Of a stretch of 64,000 nt of DNA, positions 29,735-41,700 are shown in pieces. How positions within the stretch are numbered: position 1 is the stretch's first letter; each line of letters opens with the position of its first letter. Both the position numbers and the translations under genes were made by a program. Below the pieces are notes generated by a model. It searched no databases and was not told the origin of the DNA. It saw only the letters and a list, made by a program, of their open reading frames with translations. The DNA is from Chloroflexota bacterium (lineage in GTDB: Bacteria > Chloroflexota > Dehalococcoidia > Lucifugimonadales > UBA2962): contig PAAV01000052.1 in the NCBI GenBank assembly GCA_002699485.1, positions 1-64,000 on the forward strand, read 5' to 3'.

Positions 29735-31131
29735 ACCATTTTCGACGGATCTAAAATCTTGTCGATGTCTGATGGGTCTAGATCAGTGTCCTCCAAAGCA
29801 ATTTCTCTGATTGTTTTACCAGTATTCTGAGCTTTTTTGGCAATTGCAGCAGATGCATCATACCCGATAATTGGTACTAGAGTGGTAACTATAGCTAATC
29901 CCTTTTCAACCATTTTGGGGCCGCTGTCAGTAGCTTTGATCCCGCTTACACATTGCGCTGCTAGGTTCCCAAGCGCAGTTGATAGCAATTCGATAGACTG
30001 TAACAAATTAAAAGCAGCCACCGGCATCATTACATTTAATTCGAAATTTCCAGATTGTCCAGCAATAGAAACAGTTAAATCATTACCTATTACTTGAGCA
30101 GCTACCATTGCTGTGGATTCAGCGATAACCGGATTTACTTTCCCAGGCATAATCGAACTTCCAGGTTGAACCTCTGGCAACTCAATTTCTCCAAAACCGG
30201 CTCGGGGACCTGAACCAAGCCAACGAATGTCATTAGAGATTTTCATTGCACTAACAGCTAATGTTTTTAGTGCACCACTCATATATACGACAGCATCTAG
30301 GGTATTTTGGCTTTGAAAATGATTGTCAGTTTCCTGAATGTCTTGTCCAGTCCAGTCAGAAAGATAAATACAGACTCTCTTAGCAAATTCATTATGAGTA
30401 TTCACTCCTGTACCAACGGCTGTTCCTCCCAGGGCAACTTCACGCAATCCATTTAAAGCACTCTTTATACGTAGCCTGGATCGATTCATTTGTCCTGCAA
30501 AACCCTGGAATTCTTGGCCTAAAGTTATTGGTGTGGCATCCTGTAGATGAGTTCGCCCAGTCTTAACAATATCTTTAAATTCCCGAGATTTTTGTTCGAG
30601 CGCATTTTCTAATTGTTCAATGGCAGGAAGCAGTTGATTTGTAATAGAATCGACTGCAGATATGTGAATAGCTGTTGGAATAACATCGTTCGAAGATTGT
30701 CCCATATTTACGTGATCATTAGGATGTACCGGCTCTTTCGATCCAATAACCCCTTTCATTTTTTCAATAGCTAAATTTGAGATCACCTCATTGATATTCA
30801 TGTTAGTGGATGTTCCAGAACCGGTCTGAAATATATCCACTACAAATTGATCATCATAATTCCCCTTAATTACTTGTTCCGCTGCATCAGCTATTTTTTC
30901 AGCAATGGTTTTATCAATTAGATCAAGGTCTAGATTTGTTAGAGCAGCAGCTTTCTTTATTTGCGCAAGAGATTTAATGAATTCTCTTTGGAATTTGAGT
31001 GAGCTAATAGGAAAATTTAGGACAGCTCGCATTGTGTTGGCACCGTAGTACGCATCAGAAGGAACTTCAAATGATCCCATCGAATCTTTTTCAATTCTGG
31101 TATTAAGTTTTTTGCTCATTGATAACTCCAA
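29731..31131 (-). CDS. fumC: class II fumarate hydratase
   Basis: GSSIMPGKVNPV signature; TGRTHLQDATPITLGQEF; MGQSSNDVIPTAIHI. Confidence 0.94.
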   Translation of the reverse strand: MELSMSKKLNTRIEKDSMGSFEVPSDAYYGANTMRAVLNFPISSLKFQREFIKSLAQIKKAAALTNLDLDLIDKTIAEKIADAAEQVIKGNYDDQFVVDIFQTGSGTSTNMNINEVISNLAIEKMKGVIGSKEPVHPNDHVNMGQSSNDVIPTAIHISAVDSITNQLLPAIEQLENALEQKSREFKDIVKTGRTHLQDATPITLGQEFQGFAGQMNRSRLRIKSALNGLREVALGGTAVGTGVNTHNEFAKRVCIYLSDWTGQDIQETDNHFQSQNTLDAVVYMSGALKTLAVSAMKISNDIRWLGSGPRAGFGEIELPEVQPGSSIMPGKVNPVIAESTAMVAAQVIGNDLTVSIAGQSGNFELNVMMPVAAFNLLQSIELLSTALGNLAAQCVSGIKATDSGPKMVEKGLAIVTTLVPIIGYDASAAIAKKAQNTGKTIREIALEDTDLDPSDIDKILDPSKMV

Positions 31132-31324
31132 TTTTATTAAAGTTTATTTCCACAAATGAATGATTCTGTTTGTCATATTCAAGTTGAATTTAGCTTGCAC
31201 AAACATTATTTTGAATTTATTAATCAATTGAGATTGACGTACGTTTCTGTCACTATAGCATTTGGGTTATCAGGTTGCTAGAATCGTTTATACCTCATTG
31301 TATTAACTAAATAGGAGAAATCGA

Positions 31325-32422
31325 ATGCGGTCAGGATATGCGGAAGCCAATGAATCTACCAAGCAAAATATGGAAAAGTCCACCAGGATAGTCGATCTTC
31401 GTAGCGATACATTTACCCAACCTTCGCCAGAAATGAGAGAAGCAATATATAAGGCGGAGTTGGGTGATGATGTTTTTGGAGAAGACCCCACAGTCAATCG
31501 ATTGGAGCAGATGGCGGCTGAGATGTTTGGCAAAGAAGATGCGACTTTTGTTGCTAGTGGAACAATGGGTAACATAGCTGCTGCTTTAACTCACTGTACT
31601 CGTGGAGACGAAATGATTGTGGGGGAAAAGTCTCATATGTTTAATGCTGAAGCGGGCGCTGCATCAGCATTGGGTGGTATTGCGGTTCAACCAATAGCCA
31701 ATGATAGCCGAGGGATGATTGATCTCGATGAGCTTAGGACACGGATTAGGCCTGACAACATCCATTATCCTCCAACGACCCTTATTGGTATAGAGAATAC
31801 TGCTAATCAATGTGGCGGGAGCGCCCTCTCTGCTGAAGAAATAGAGTCAGTTGTTTCCGTAGCTAAAGAAAGAGATATTAAAACTCATGTTGACGGAGCC
31901 CGCATATTTAATGCTTCTGTTGCGCTAGAAACTCCAGTTGAACAGTTGATTGCTGGAGCAGACACGGTATCGTTTTGTTTATCTAAAGGGTTGTCTTGTC
32001 CTGTGGGTTCTGTTTTGGTTGGTAGTAATGCAGATATTGAAAGTGCACGCCGATGGCGTAAAGCAATGGGCGGTGGAATGCGCCAAGTTGGAATCCTTGC
32101 TGCGGCTGGAATAGTTGCTTTGGAAACAATGGTTTCCAGACTAGCGGAAGATCATGTAAATGCCAGGAAACTTGCCACTGGATTATCGAAAATAGATGGT
32201 ATTATTTGCGATCCTGACTCATATCCAACCAATCTGGTTTTTTGCGATGTAAGTGCTAAGAACCCCAATGAGATACTTCAAAAATTGGATGAGCGAGGAG
32301 TGAAAGCATTGTCTTTGCCCGCGGGTTGGAGATTAGTAACTCACTATGGGATTACTTCTGACGATATCGACTATGCCTTGGATGTAATTAAAGATGTATT
32401 TAAAGAATACGCTTCCTTTTAA
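31325..32422 (+). CDS. low-specificity L-threonine aldolase
   Basis: VDLRSDTFTQPSPEMREAI; HVDGARIFNA; SFCLSKGLSCPVGSVLVG. Confidence 0.9.
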   Translation: MRSGYAEANESTKQNMEKSTRIVDLRSDTFTQPSPEMREAIYKAELGDDVFGEDPTVNRLEQMAAEMFGKEDATFVASGTMGNIAAALTHCTRGDEMIVGEKSHMFNAEAGAASALGGIAVQPIANDSRGMIDLDELRTRIRPDNIHYPPTTLIGIENTANQCGGSALSAEEIESVVSVAKERDIKTHVDGARIFNASVALETPVEQLIAGADTVSFCLSKGLSCPVGSVLVGSNADIESARRWRKAMGGGMRQVGILAAAGIVALETMVSRLAEDHVNARKLATGLSKIDGIICDPDSYPTNLVFCDVSAKNPNEILQKLDERGVKALSLPAGWRLVTHYGITSDDIDYALDVIKDVFKEYASF

Positions 32423-32498
32423 TTAGCATTCTTAGTGCTCATTGGATCTAATCAATTAACATGAAAGTTAAAATGAGCTTCTTTATCGTTTTACCTCA

Positions 32499-33722
32499 AT
32501 GATTTTACTAGAAAATCCCGGATTCAGACGTCTGTGGATAAGCTCGTTTTTTAGTGACATCCTCACGGTCACATTAGTTATGTGCTCAGGCCTGCTGGTT
32601 CTGGAAATCACGGATTCTGCTTTTTGGGTTGGTGCAGTGTTTGGTTTTAATGGAGCGGCCTTAACAGTTTGTAGTTTTATAGGTGGCCTTTTAGCTGATC
32701 GCTTTTATAGCCGCCGCCATACTCTTGTTGCAGTAGCAATTCTAATAGATATGGCACTCGTGCTCGTGCTGGCAACATTAATTTCAACTGAAAAAATATT
32801 ATTGTGGCATGTAATGGTAGGGGCTGTGTTAAATGCTGTGGCTCTTGCAATCAGAATACCATCGCGTAATGCTCTCACTTTAGACTTAGTTGGGAAACAA
32901 AGGTTAATTAATGCGACTGCAATTAATCTTGTCAGCTGGCAGATAACTGCTATTGGAGCGCCATTATTGGCCGGTTCTATAATTGTTAAATACGGTATGT
33001 CTTGGGCTTATTTTCTAATGACAATTTCTGCAGGGTTTGCGTTTATCTCGGCTTTGACTTTGAACAGCTCACATATCCCTGCTCCTGTCTCGGATAAGCT
33101 GGGTAACACAGGTAGCATTAGAATCATTTTGGATGGATTTAAATACGTTTTTACTGCTCCAGCAGTAAGGACTCTTATTTTGTTGGCAATAGTCGCTGAA
33201 TCATTTATATGGTCCCATGAATCCATCTTAGCGGTTATGGCAACAAAAGTGTTAAATGTAGATGCATTTGGCTACGCGTCATTGCTGTCTGTCGGTGCTG
33301 TTGGGGCAGTAATTAGTTTAATATTCATATCTTTTTCAAAACAAGCGACTGCACGGGGCTTGTTCCTTGCTTCGACTTTAGGGCTGTTTTCTATATCACT
33401 TTTATTATTCTCTTTTTCTCCTTGGTTTCCAGTTTCTTTAATCTTAATTGCGATTGCCTATGCATTCGCTATGGGATATGAAACTATCATATCCGCTCTT
33501 CTGCAACTTGTTGTTCCGGATGAAATGAGAGGTAGGGTTTTAAGCTTTCAGACATCCAGTTGGGGTTTTACTGGATTAGCCGGACTCTATATGGGAGCCA
33601 TAGCAGGAGCATTCAGTGCATCTATTGCAATCGGTGCTGGTGCAATAGTCGTATTAGTTTATTTGGTTATCAATTTCAGGCAACTGTTAAAGTTAGATAG
33701 ATTTACTGAGAAAAGCGAATAG
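32499..33722 (+). CDS. MFS transporter
   Basis: Multiple TM helices; GGLLADRFYSRRHTL between TM2 and TM3; MRGRVLSFQTSSWGF. Confidence 0.87.
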   Translation: MILLENPGFRRLWISSFFSDILTVTLVMCSGLLVLEITDSAFWVGAVFGFNGAALTVCSFIGGLLADRFYSRRHTLVAVAILIDMALVLVLATLISTEKILLWHVMVGAVLNAVALAIRIPSRNALTLDLVGKQRLINATAINLVSWQITAIGAPLLAGSIIVKYGMSWAYFLMTISAGFAFISALTLNSSHIPAPVSDKLGNTGSIRIILDGFKYVFTAPAVRTLILLAIVAESFIWSHESILAVMATKVLNVDAFGYASLLSVGAVGAVISLIFISFSKQATARGLFLASTLGLFSISLLLFSFSPWFPVSLILIAIAYAFAMGYETIISALLQLVVPDEMRGRVLSFQTSSWGFTGLAGLYMGAIAGAFSASIAIGAGAIVVLVYLVINFRQLLKLDRFTEKSE

Positions 33723-33724
33723 AA

Positions 33725-35056
33725 TCACTTTTTATTTTTCTTGTTCCATCGTTCGTTATGCCACCCTGTTATTTTTGGCTCGTAACCCTGTTTTGATGGA
33801 CTGTAGTACACATTGTGTTTAACTTTTGGTGGTCTATTTTCCATTTCGGCAAAATGATTTTCGTAATCATGGGAATATTTATATCCCTCTCCATATCCAT
33901 GCTCTTTCATCAAGTCTGTAACCGCATTTCGCAAGTGTAGTGGCACAGGTTCGGTTGCTGTTAACCGCGCATCGTTCAAGGCTAAATCAATCGCTCTATA
34001 TGCTGAATTGCTTTTTGGGGCTGTGGCAAGATAAATGGTAGCTTCAGATAAGGGTATTTTAGCTTCGGGCAGTCCAATGAAGTGAGTTGCTTGGTAAGCT
34101 GCAATAGCTATTGACAGGGCTCTAGGGTCGGCTAACCCTATATCTTCCGAAGCAAGAATTACGATCCTGCGAGCTATAAATAAAGCGTCCTCTCCAGCAT
34201 CGATCATACGTGCCAACCAATATAGAGCAGAGTCGGGGTCTGAGCCCCGAACTGATTTTATAAATGCAGAGATCAGATCATAATGCTGGTCACCTTTTTT
34301 ATCATATGAAGGGATGCTTTTTTGCATCACATCTTGGATTATTTCCCGTGAGATAATATGGAGGCCTGATTCATTTGCATCCGCTGATGCCAATGCAAGT
34401 TCAATAGAATTAAGCGCTATTCGTGCATCACCTCCTGATAATGAAATGAGCGCATTCATTGCGTCTTCATTAATTTCTACATCGAAATTGCCCATGCCAT
34501 GGTCTTTATCCTTTATAGCTCTATATAAAATTGATTCCATGTTGACCTTACTTAGCGGTTTCAGTTTAAACACTCTGCTTCTAGATAGTAGCGGTCCAAT
34601 TATTTCAAATGAAGGATTTTCAGTTGTTGCTCCAATAAGTGTTATTGCGCCTGATTCTACGTGAGGAAGAATTACATCTTGTTGCGATTTACTGAAACGA
34701 TGGATTTCGTCAATAAATATGATGGTTTTTTCACCCATCATCCCAAGTAGATCTTCAGCATTTTTTATCGCGCTTCGTAATTCCGATACCCCTGACACTG
34801 CTGCACTTATATGCACGAATTTAGATTTCGTAAGTCGTGAGATTAATAGTGATAGTGTGGTTTTTCCTGATCCCGGAGGTCCCCAGAATATCATTGAGAA
34901 AATCTGGTCAGAATCGACAATTTTCCGTAATGCGTGTTCTGGTCCAACTAAATGTTCTTGTCCAAAAAATTCTTCAAATGAGCGAGGCCGCATTCGAGTC
35001 GATAATGGAGCATTCTGATTTAAAATGTTATCTTTATTTTGATTGAAAAGAGTCAT
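33725..35056 (-). CDS. rarA: replication-associated recombination protein A (RarA/MgsA) AAA+ ATPase
   Basis: RMRPRSFEEFFGQEHLVG; Walker A GPPGSGKTTL; IDEIHRFSKSQQD; GATTENPSFEI. Confidence 0.94.
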   Translation of the reverse strand: MTLFNQNKDNILNQNAPLSTRMRPRSFEEFFGQEHLVGPEHALRKIVDSDQIFSMIFWGPPGSGKTTLSLLISRLTKSKFVHISAAVSGVSELRSAIKNAEDLLGMMGEKTIIFIDEIHRFSKSQQDVILPHVESGAITLIGATTENPSFEIIGPLLSRSRVFKLKPLSKVNMESILYRAIKDKDHGMGNFDVEINEDAMNALISLSGGDARIALNSIELALASADANESGLHIISREIIQDVMQKSIPSYDKKGDQHYDLISAFIKSVRGSDPDSALYWLARMIDAGEDALFIARRIVILASEDIGLADPRALSIAIAAYQATHFIGLPEAKIPLSEATIYLATAPKSNSAYRAIDLALNDARLTATEPVPLHLRNAVTDLMKEHGYGEGYKYSHDYENHFAEMENRPPKVKHNVYYSPSKQGYEPKITGWHNERWNKKNKK

Positions 35057-35086
35057 CTGTCCTAAAATTTAGATCTATTAGCAGTT

Positions 35087-36520
35087 CTATATCGTAAGTT
35101 CCTTAAGAGCTTGAATAACAATATCATCTTGTGCTGGTAACACGGTTCTTGCGTCTAGAATCACCTGGTCTGCCTCAATTCTCGATATAATTGGTGTTTT
35201 ATAGGATCTTAGACTAGCTGTTATTTTATTTGCTGATACAGTTTTTGGTGATATTGATAGCACGTACGTATCTAGTACTTCCCCAGGTAAGCTACCACCA
35301 CCAATGGTACTCTTTGATTTCATTACTTTCCCTTGAACACCCGAGTTTTTTAACCAGGTATTTGTTCTTCTCTTGATCTCTGGCAAGTCAGCGGAGATCA
35401 TAGCCCATATGGGTATCTTTTTTAGAGGGTCATTAGATATATAGTGTAATAAAGTAGAGTGAAGTACAGTTAAATTTAGTTTATCTATCCTTAAAGCTCG
35501 AGCTAGAGGGTGTTTCGATAATTTATCTATTAAAATTTGGCTTCCGAGTATTATGCCAGATTGAGGACCTCCTAAAAGTTTATCTCCAGAGAAGAAAGTC
35601 AGGTCTACATCGTCTCCAAGGCTTTCTTGCACAGTGGGCTCAGAATTTAATCCGAACTTTCCAGTATCTATCAACGTTCCACTACCTAAATCATTTAACA
35701 CAGGTATATTGTGATGATGTCCCAGCTCTGCTAATTCTTTAACAGACGGATTGTGCGTAAATCCTATTTTCCGAAAATTACTAGTATGTACTATTAAAAT
35801 TGCTCCAGTATTTTCTGTTATCGACTCTTGATAATCAGACAAATATGTACGGTTTGTTGTTCCAACTTCTATTAATGTGGCTCCGCTTTGATTAAGTAAG
35901 TCTGGTATTCTAAAATTCCCACCAATTTCCACGGATTCGCCTTTTGAAACAATTACTTCTTTGCCTTTGGCCAAAGCTGTTAAGCATAGTAGAGCTGCAG
36001 CTGCATTGTTATTAACTACTAATGACGAGTCACTTCCGGTGACTTGATTTATTAAGTCTTGTACGTGCTTTTGGCGATTACTTCGTTTTCCACTCTGAGG
36101 ATCATATTCGAGGTCGGTATATACACCTGCACTACTCACTATAGCTTTGATTGATTCATCTGAAATAGGGGATCTTCCTAAGTTAGTATGTAAGATAACT
36201 CCGGAAGCATTAATCACTGGACTAGGTTGAACTAGCCACTTTTCCTCTGCAGATAGTTCAATGTTTGAGATTAGTTTCTTCAATGATGAAGGTTTCTTAC
36301 CACGTTTAATTTCATTTCTTAGTTCATTCACGTTTTGTTGTACGAGTTTCACTACACTGTCATGAGAATAATATTCCAACAGTTTTTTGATAGCGGGTTC
36401 GTTTAAAATCCGATCGATACTAGGTATGTTTTTGAGATCATTCATGGCAACGATTTTAAGCATACAATAACATATATGTTGGACTAATTCAGATAATGGG
36501 TCTGTGAAGATCGATTGCAA
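35087..36520 (-). CDS. selA: L-seryl-tRNA(Sec) selenium transferase
   Basis: VINASGVILHTNLGRSP; VVNNNAAAALLCL; EVGTTNRTYLSDY; catalytic Lys in FFSGDKLLGGPQSGIILG. Start may be the internal ATG at 36445. Confidence 0.93.
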   Translation of the reverse strand: MQSIFTDPLSELVQHICYCMLKIVAMNDLKNIPSIDRILNEPAIKKLLEYYSHDSVVKLVQQNVNELRNEIKRGKKPSSLKKLISNIELSAEEKWLVQPSPVINASGVILHTNLGRSPISDESIKAIVSSAGVYTDLEYDPQSGKRSNRQKHVQDLINQVTGSDSSLVVNNNAAAALLCLTALAKGKEVIVSKGESVEIGGNFRIPDLLNQSGATLIEVGTTNRTYLSDYQESITENTGAILIVHTSNFRKIGFTHNPSVKELAELGHHHNIPVLNDLGSGTLIDTGKFGLNSEPTVQESLGDDVDLTFFSGDKLLGGPQSGIILGSQILIDKLSKHPLARALRIDKLNLTVLHSTLLHYISNDPLKKIPIWAMISADLPEIKRRTNTWLKNSGVQGKVMKSKSTIGGGSLPGEVLDTYVLSISPKTVSANKITASLRSYKTPIISRIEADQVILDARTVLPAQDDIVIQALKELTI

Positions 36521-36611
36521 ACATTTTTTATCGTTAGGTTCTTGTTAGATTAGTGGTTGAATTGACCCTTGCGGACCCCATTGTTAGAATGGCGACTTGG
36601 TATTATGAGCG

Positions 36612-37220
36612 ATGATTATTATTGGACTTACCGGAGGGATTGGCACAGGAAAATCGACAGCTTCTCGGTTGTTATCTAACTTAGGGGCCGTTGTATTAGA
36701 TGCTGATTCTCTGGGACATGATACGTATAAGAAAGGGACTGAACTTTTTAGAACCCTTGTAAAAACATTTGGACAAGAGATCGTGGGTAAAAAAGGCGAG
36801 ATAGACAGGACTAAATTAGCTGATATTGTATTTGCTAATCAAAATCTTCTTACTAAACTCAATTTAATGGTTCATCCTCAAATAAGAATACATATAGAAA
36901 AAGCAATTAGCAGGCTTGATAGAAAAAAAACAAGCATGGTTGTGATAGATGCAGCTATACTGGTAGAAGCAGAGTGGACAGATCTAGTTGATGAGGTATG
37001 GGTTTTAACTGCTGAAAGAAAAACTATAATTGAACGGTTATCTAATAAATTTAAAAACAATATGGCTGGAGCATTAAAACGCATGGAGTTCCAAATGGCT
37101 CAGTCAGAACTAGTTAGGAAAGCAGATGTAGTTATTGATAATGATGGGTCATATGGAGCGTTAAAGGAACGTGTTAGCCTGTTATTTAAAGATCGCATAT
37201 ATTTAAGCCAGGGAGAATAA
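36612..37220 (+). CDS. coaE: dephospho-CoA kinase
   Basis: IIGLTGGIGTGKSTASRLLSNLGAVVLDADSLGH; VHPQIR. Confidence 0.94.
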   Translation: MIIIGLTGGIGTGKSTASRLLSNLGAVVLDADSLGHDTYKKGTELFRTLVKTFGQEIVGKKGEIDRTKLADIVFANQNLLTKLNLMVHPQIRIHIEKAISRLDRKKTSMVVIDAAILVEAEWTDLVDEVWVLTAERKTIIERLSNKFKNNMAGALKRMEFQMAQSELVRKADVVIDNDGSYGALKERVSLLFKDRIYLSQGE

Positions 37221-37229
37221 TAATTAAGC

Positions 37230-38135
37230 ATGGCGACCAAAACTTCAAGTTCAACAAAAACTTTATATCAGAGTTACATAATTGAGGAATATCATCTTAA
37301 GAAAGAGCCGTATTATGTGTCGGTAGGAGACGAAATACAGCTTTTTGAGGCCGCATATTCACAGCGGATCCCAGTGATTTTGAAGGGGCCTACTGGTGTA
37401 GGTAAGACTAGATTCGTTGAATATATGTCTTGGAAACTGGGCGTTAATTTAACTAAAGTAAAGAAAGGGAAAAAATCAGATAATGATCTGCAGCAGGACA
37501 ACCTTCCTTTAGTCACCATAGCCTGCCATGAAGATCTAACGGCATCAGATCTGGTGGGTCGATATCTTCTAGAAGGTGATCAGACTGTTTGGATTGATGG
37601 TCCATTGACACGGGCGGTGAAAGCGGGAGGTATTTGTTATTTAGATGAAGTTGTAGAAGCTAGAAAAGACACTACGGTTTTGATACACCCATTAACGGAC
37701 CATAGAAGAATGTTGCCTGTAGAGAAAAAAGGTGAATTATTAGAGGCTGCAGAGGGATTTCTTTTGGTCTTATCATACAACCCAGGCTATCAGAGTGCCT
37801 TAAAAGACTTGAAACACAGCACTAGGCAAAGGTTTGTATCTATAGAATTTAATCCTCCGCCCAGAGAAATTGAGGCAGAAATAGTTTCTCATGAGGCAAA
37901 AATTGACCTTGATATGGCAATGAGATTAGCTCAGCTCGGGGAGAAAGTTCGTAACTTAAGGGAGCATGGCTTAGGGGAAGGTGCAAGCACAAGGTTACTA
38001 ATATATGCAGGCAAGTTGATTGGCGCAGGAATTAAACCGAGACGAGCATGCCAGGTTGCTGTTAATTGGTCAGTTACTGATGACCATTCGTTGCAAAACA
38101 GTATAGAAGAAGTCACCGCATCGATTTTTGAGTAG
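37230..38135 (+). CDS. CbbQ/NirQ/NorQ-type MoxR AAA+ ATPase
   Basis: [65 protein letters not shown]. Confidence 0.9.
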   Translation: MATKTSSSTKTLYQSYIIEEYHLKKEPYYVSVGDEIQLFEAAYSQRIPVILKGPTGVGKTRFVEYMSWKLGVNLTKVKKGKKSDNDLQQDNLPLVTIACHEDLTASDLVGRYLLEGDQTVWIDGPLTRAVKAGGICYLDEVVEARKDTTVLIHPLTDHRRMLPVEKKGELLEAAEGFLLVLSYNPGYQSALKDLKHSTRQRFVSIEFNPPPREIEAEIVSHEAKIDLDMAMRLAQLGEKVRNLREHGLGEGASTRLLIYAGKLIGAGIKPRRACQVAVNWSVTDDHSLQNSIEEVTASIFE

Positions 38136-38167
38136 GTAGTACAGGATCATCGCTCATTACAACTATT

Positions 38168-38704
38168 GTGACAAATACGCAGGGGCTGAGTGAACAGTAT
38201 AAATTAGCTGCTGTCATAGTTTTAATATATTCGAATAACGGGCAAAGCAAGCTGCTTCTGACAAAAAGAAGTAACAATCTAGATCTCCATCCGGGTGAAA
38301 TTTCTTTTCCCGGAGGGCGACAGGATGCAGGTGATCTAGATCTGAAGGATACTGCCTTAAGGGAGTGTGAAGAAGAAGTTGGGGTGAATCGTAATCAAGT
38401 AAATATCATAGGTGAATTAGGATCTTTTATAACGAGTTCTAATTTTGAAATATTTGCTTTCATAGCGACATCTAAATGCGAACTTGAATTCAACATAAAC
38501 AAGCAAGAGGTTTCTCGAATAATAGAGCTTCCATTAGCCTTCCTAACTGATTCTAAGTGTATTCGTGATGATCTTTGGGTAGTTAGCGGAGAGACAAAAT
38601 ATAAACCCGCATTTGCATATAAAGGAAATTTAATATTTGGAGCTACAGCTAGAATACTTGATTGTTTGGTGCAAACATTACCTGATACGCCCTATAATTC
38701 ATAA
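38168..38704 (+). CDS. NUDIX hydrolase (CoA pyrophosphatase-like)
   Basis: Nudix box GGRQDAGDLDLKDTALRECEEEVGV; LDLHPGEISFPGG. Confidence 0.88.
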   Translation: MTNTQGLSEQYKLAAVIVLIYSNNGQSKLLLTKRSNNLDLHPGEISFPGGRQDAGDLDLKDTALRECEEEVGVNRNQVNIIGELGSFITSSNFEIFAFIATSKCELEFNINKQEVSRIIELPLAFLTDSKCIRDDLWVVSGETKYKPAFAYKGNLIFGATARILDCLVQTLPDTPYNS

Positions 38705-38780
38705 TCTGAATATATTAATAGTATGGCTCCGGTAGGCCGTTCAAATTAATTGATATTGTTAAAGAAAGTAGTATTTATAA

Positions 38781-41700
38781 TTGGATAATAAGAACATAAC
38801 AAACTTTAATAAAATACTTAAAGCATGTCCTCCTGATGTCAAAGATCAATTCACTAAATCTAGACCACATCTTGAGGAGTGTTTAAATCAAGAACAAATG
38901 TATGCTTGGGTTGATTCAGGAATCAAAATCGCTTCTCAAAGCAACAATTCGTGGGATACCACCGTCAATTTGTTTAGAGTCAGTCCGATCATAATAGGTA
39001 TGTTAAAACCAGATGATTTTATGAATTGGCTTGACACGGGTGTAGATTTAACTACTCAATACCCTGTGCTTGGAACTGGATATTTTTCTGCAAGCCCTTC
39101 AGTTCTGCGAATTCTTCCCGCAACAAAGATTAATGACTGGGCAAGTCTGGGGTCAAAGTTGTATCAAGGAACCTGGAAATCCGGAACTCTGTCCAATCGT
39201 TTTTTCGAATCAAGCGGCGATTTACTAGAACAACTTGACTTCAATCAATTAACACGATTCGTAGACTTTCTTAACATAGTTGCTAAACATTCCTATGACT
39301 TAAGTTCCGAATGCTTGACGTTGGCCCTGCGTTTGTTTCCATTAGTTGGTAATGATAAAGATAGGTTCATATCATTATCTCTTAACCTTGTCGAAACTGG
39401 GTGGAGACAGTTAAAAGCTTTTTATGATGCAAGCTTGAAGTCATTGCCTAGAGTAGATGCTTCTCAGAGAAAAAGATTTCTTGATTTATCAGAACGACTA
39501 CACATTTCAGGCATTCCTAATATGCCTAATACGATATTAGAAATTTCTCAAGCTTTACAGTTAATTGAGAAACGAGATCATACTAAATTATTTGATATAG
39601 CGGATCCATTATTAGATTTATATCCTAGCTCATTTCCAGAATTTATAAAAAGCTCACCCGTTGTGCTTGGTAAAGTCTCTTTTGATCAATTATCTGCTTG
39701 GTGTGAAGAAGGTAAGGCATTATTACAAACGAATCCCGAGGGAGGATTGGCCTTCTTCAAAATTGAATCTTCTCGATCTGAAAAGTTTTTGGAACAGATT
39801 TCATCAGCTGTGGAGTATCAAACGATAAGTAATCTGATAGAGCTGTACTGTAGAGCTTTAGCTGGAGAAGAAATTAGCTTGGCTGATTCTCGTGAACTTG
39901 TCGAGAAAAATATCGGATGGGTTGCAGCTGATTCTCCTACTACAGAAGGCTCGACAGTATATCTACCAGAAGCCATAGATAGATATTCAAAAAAATCCGA
40001 CAATTTTCTATGGTACAAAGTAGTATCGACTCATCAAGTAGGCAGAATGGAATTTGGTAGTTTTCGATTTAGCTTTAATAAGCCATCGGATCGATTTGAA
40101 AATGCAAGAATACTACTGGAGACTGGATCTACGAATGGAAAAGATTCTGGTATATCGGCTGCTACAGATATTCAGAAGTTCTTCAACTTTTTCGAAGAAC
40201 GTCAGTTAAGTTTAGATATTTTTTCGGTTATTGAAGATGGCAGAATTGATGCAAAGATAAAAGATGAGTATAAGGGCATCAGTAAAGGGTATATTTATAT
40301 TCAATCCGATGCGCTAAAGAGTAGGCCTGACACACGAGATTTAAAGGCCAGAGAGGCGCTATTAGAGTTATTGGTACAAATTAGTTTAGGACAGTCAAAA
40401 TCAATACCTATTCCTGTAAATTATCAAGATCAAGCACAAGAGGTTGTAAAGATTGCTCGTCACGCTATGGATGCAAAAAGTAGCGTTGAAGATACTGCAG
40501 AGGCCACTATTCGGATATATAGGATTTTGATTGATGTGGTGAACGACGAAGTCGATGAAGATGATTGGGATCCATTAGATTTTGAGGATGAGGAATCAGA
40601 AGGAGATAATTTTTCAGATCCAGAAGGATTCAAGCAAAGTTTAGATTCTATGGGTAATTCCGCTGGAGATGATCCTGCTGACACACTTGAAGAGAAGTAT
40701 AATTCGCCTCAAGAAGTTGATTATAGAGGTGAGTTTAAACCCGAGTTGACACAATTACTAGAAAAACTGCGAGAACAAGGTCAATTTAAAGAAGGAGACA
40801 ATGATAGTGAATCAATCACTCAAGAGATGATGGATGAATTTGCTCAAAACACTGTCGAGTTAAGTCAAGAATTGAATGAGGGAGTGGGTAGTATTACTAG
40901 TGATGAAGTGGTTGAAAACATGTTGAAAGAAGTGGGCTTGCAAAAACCAGAATCACTTGAGGGAGGACAAGGTCCCTTAGTACATGTAGATGAGACTGGC
41001 GGGGAACTCGAATCAGATGAGCCTGAAACTTTTGTTTATGATGAATGGGATTTCAGAGCGGGAGATTATAAGCCTCGATGGTGCATAGTCAGGCAAAAGT
41101 ACATGGCTGAAGGAGAAGATGCATATTATGGCAACATAGTGCAAAGCTATGGAAATTTAGTCATGCAAGTTAGACGACAATTTGAGCTGTTAGTTCCAGA
41201 AACAATGCGAAAGCAGCGAAGACTTCAAGACGGAGAAGATATAGACATAGACGATGTAATTGAAACTATGGTTGACATTAAAACAGGCTCTAGCCCGAAT
41301 GAGAAGATGTACTGGCGACGAAACAAGGTACACAGGGATGTAGCGGTTATTTTCTTACTTGATACCAGCGCATCTACGGCAGAAGCGATAGATGATTCAA
41401 AAGCCGTCAGCGATCAATCTACTGCTCCAGACGATCCAGTGGAATATATGTTGTGGTTAAGATCACGCAGGGGCGAAGGGACTAAAAGGACATATAAACG
41501 GATAATAGACCTAGAAAAAGAAGCTTTAATACTATTAATAAATGCAATTGAAGCGATAGGTGATACATATGGTATATATGGATTTTCAGGATATGGCAGA
41601 GAAAATGTTGAATTTTATACCGTCAAAGATTTGGATGAGTTGTTTTCTGATAAGGTCAAACGCAGAATAGATCGCATAGCTCCATTACATGCGACAAGAA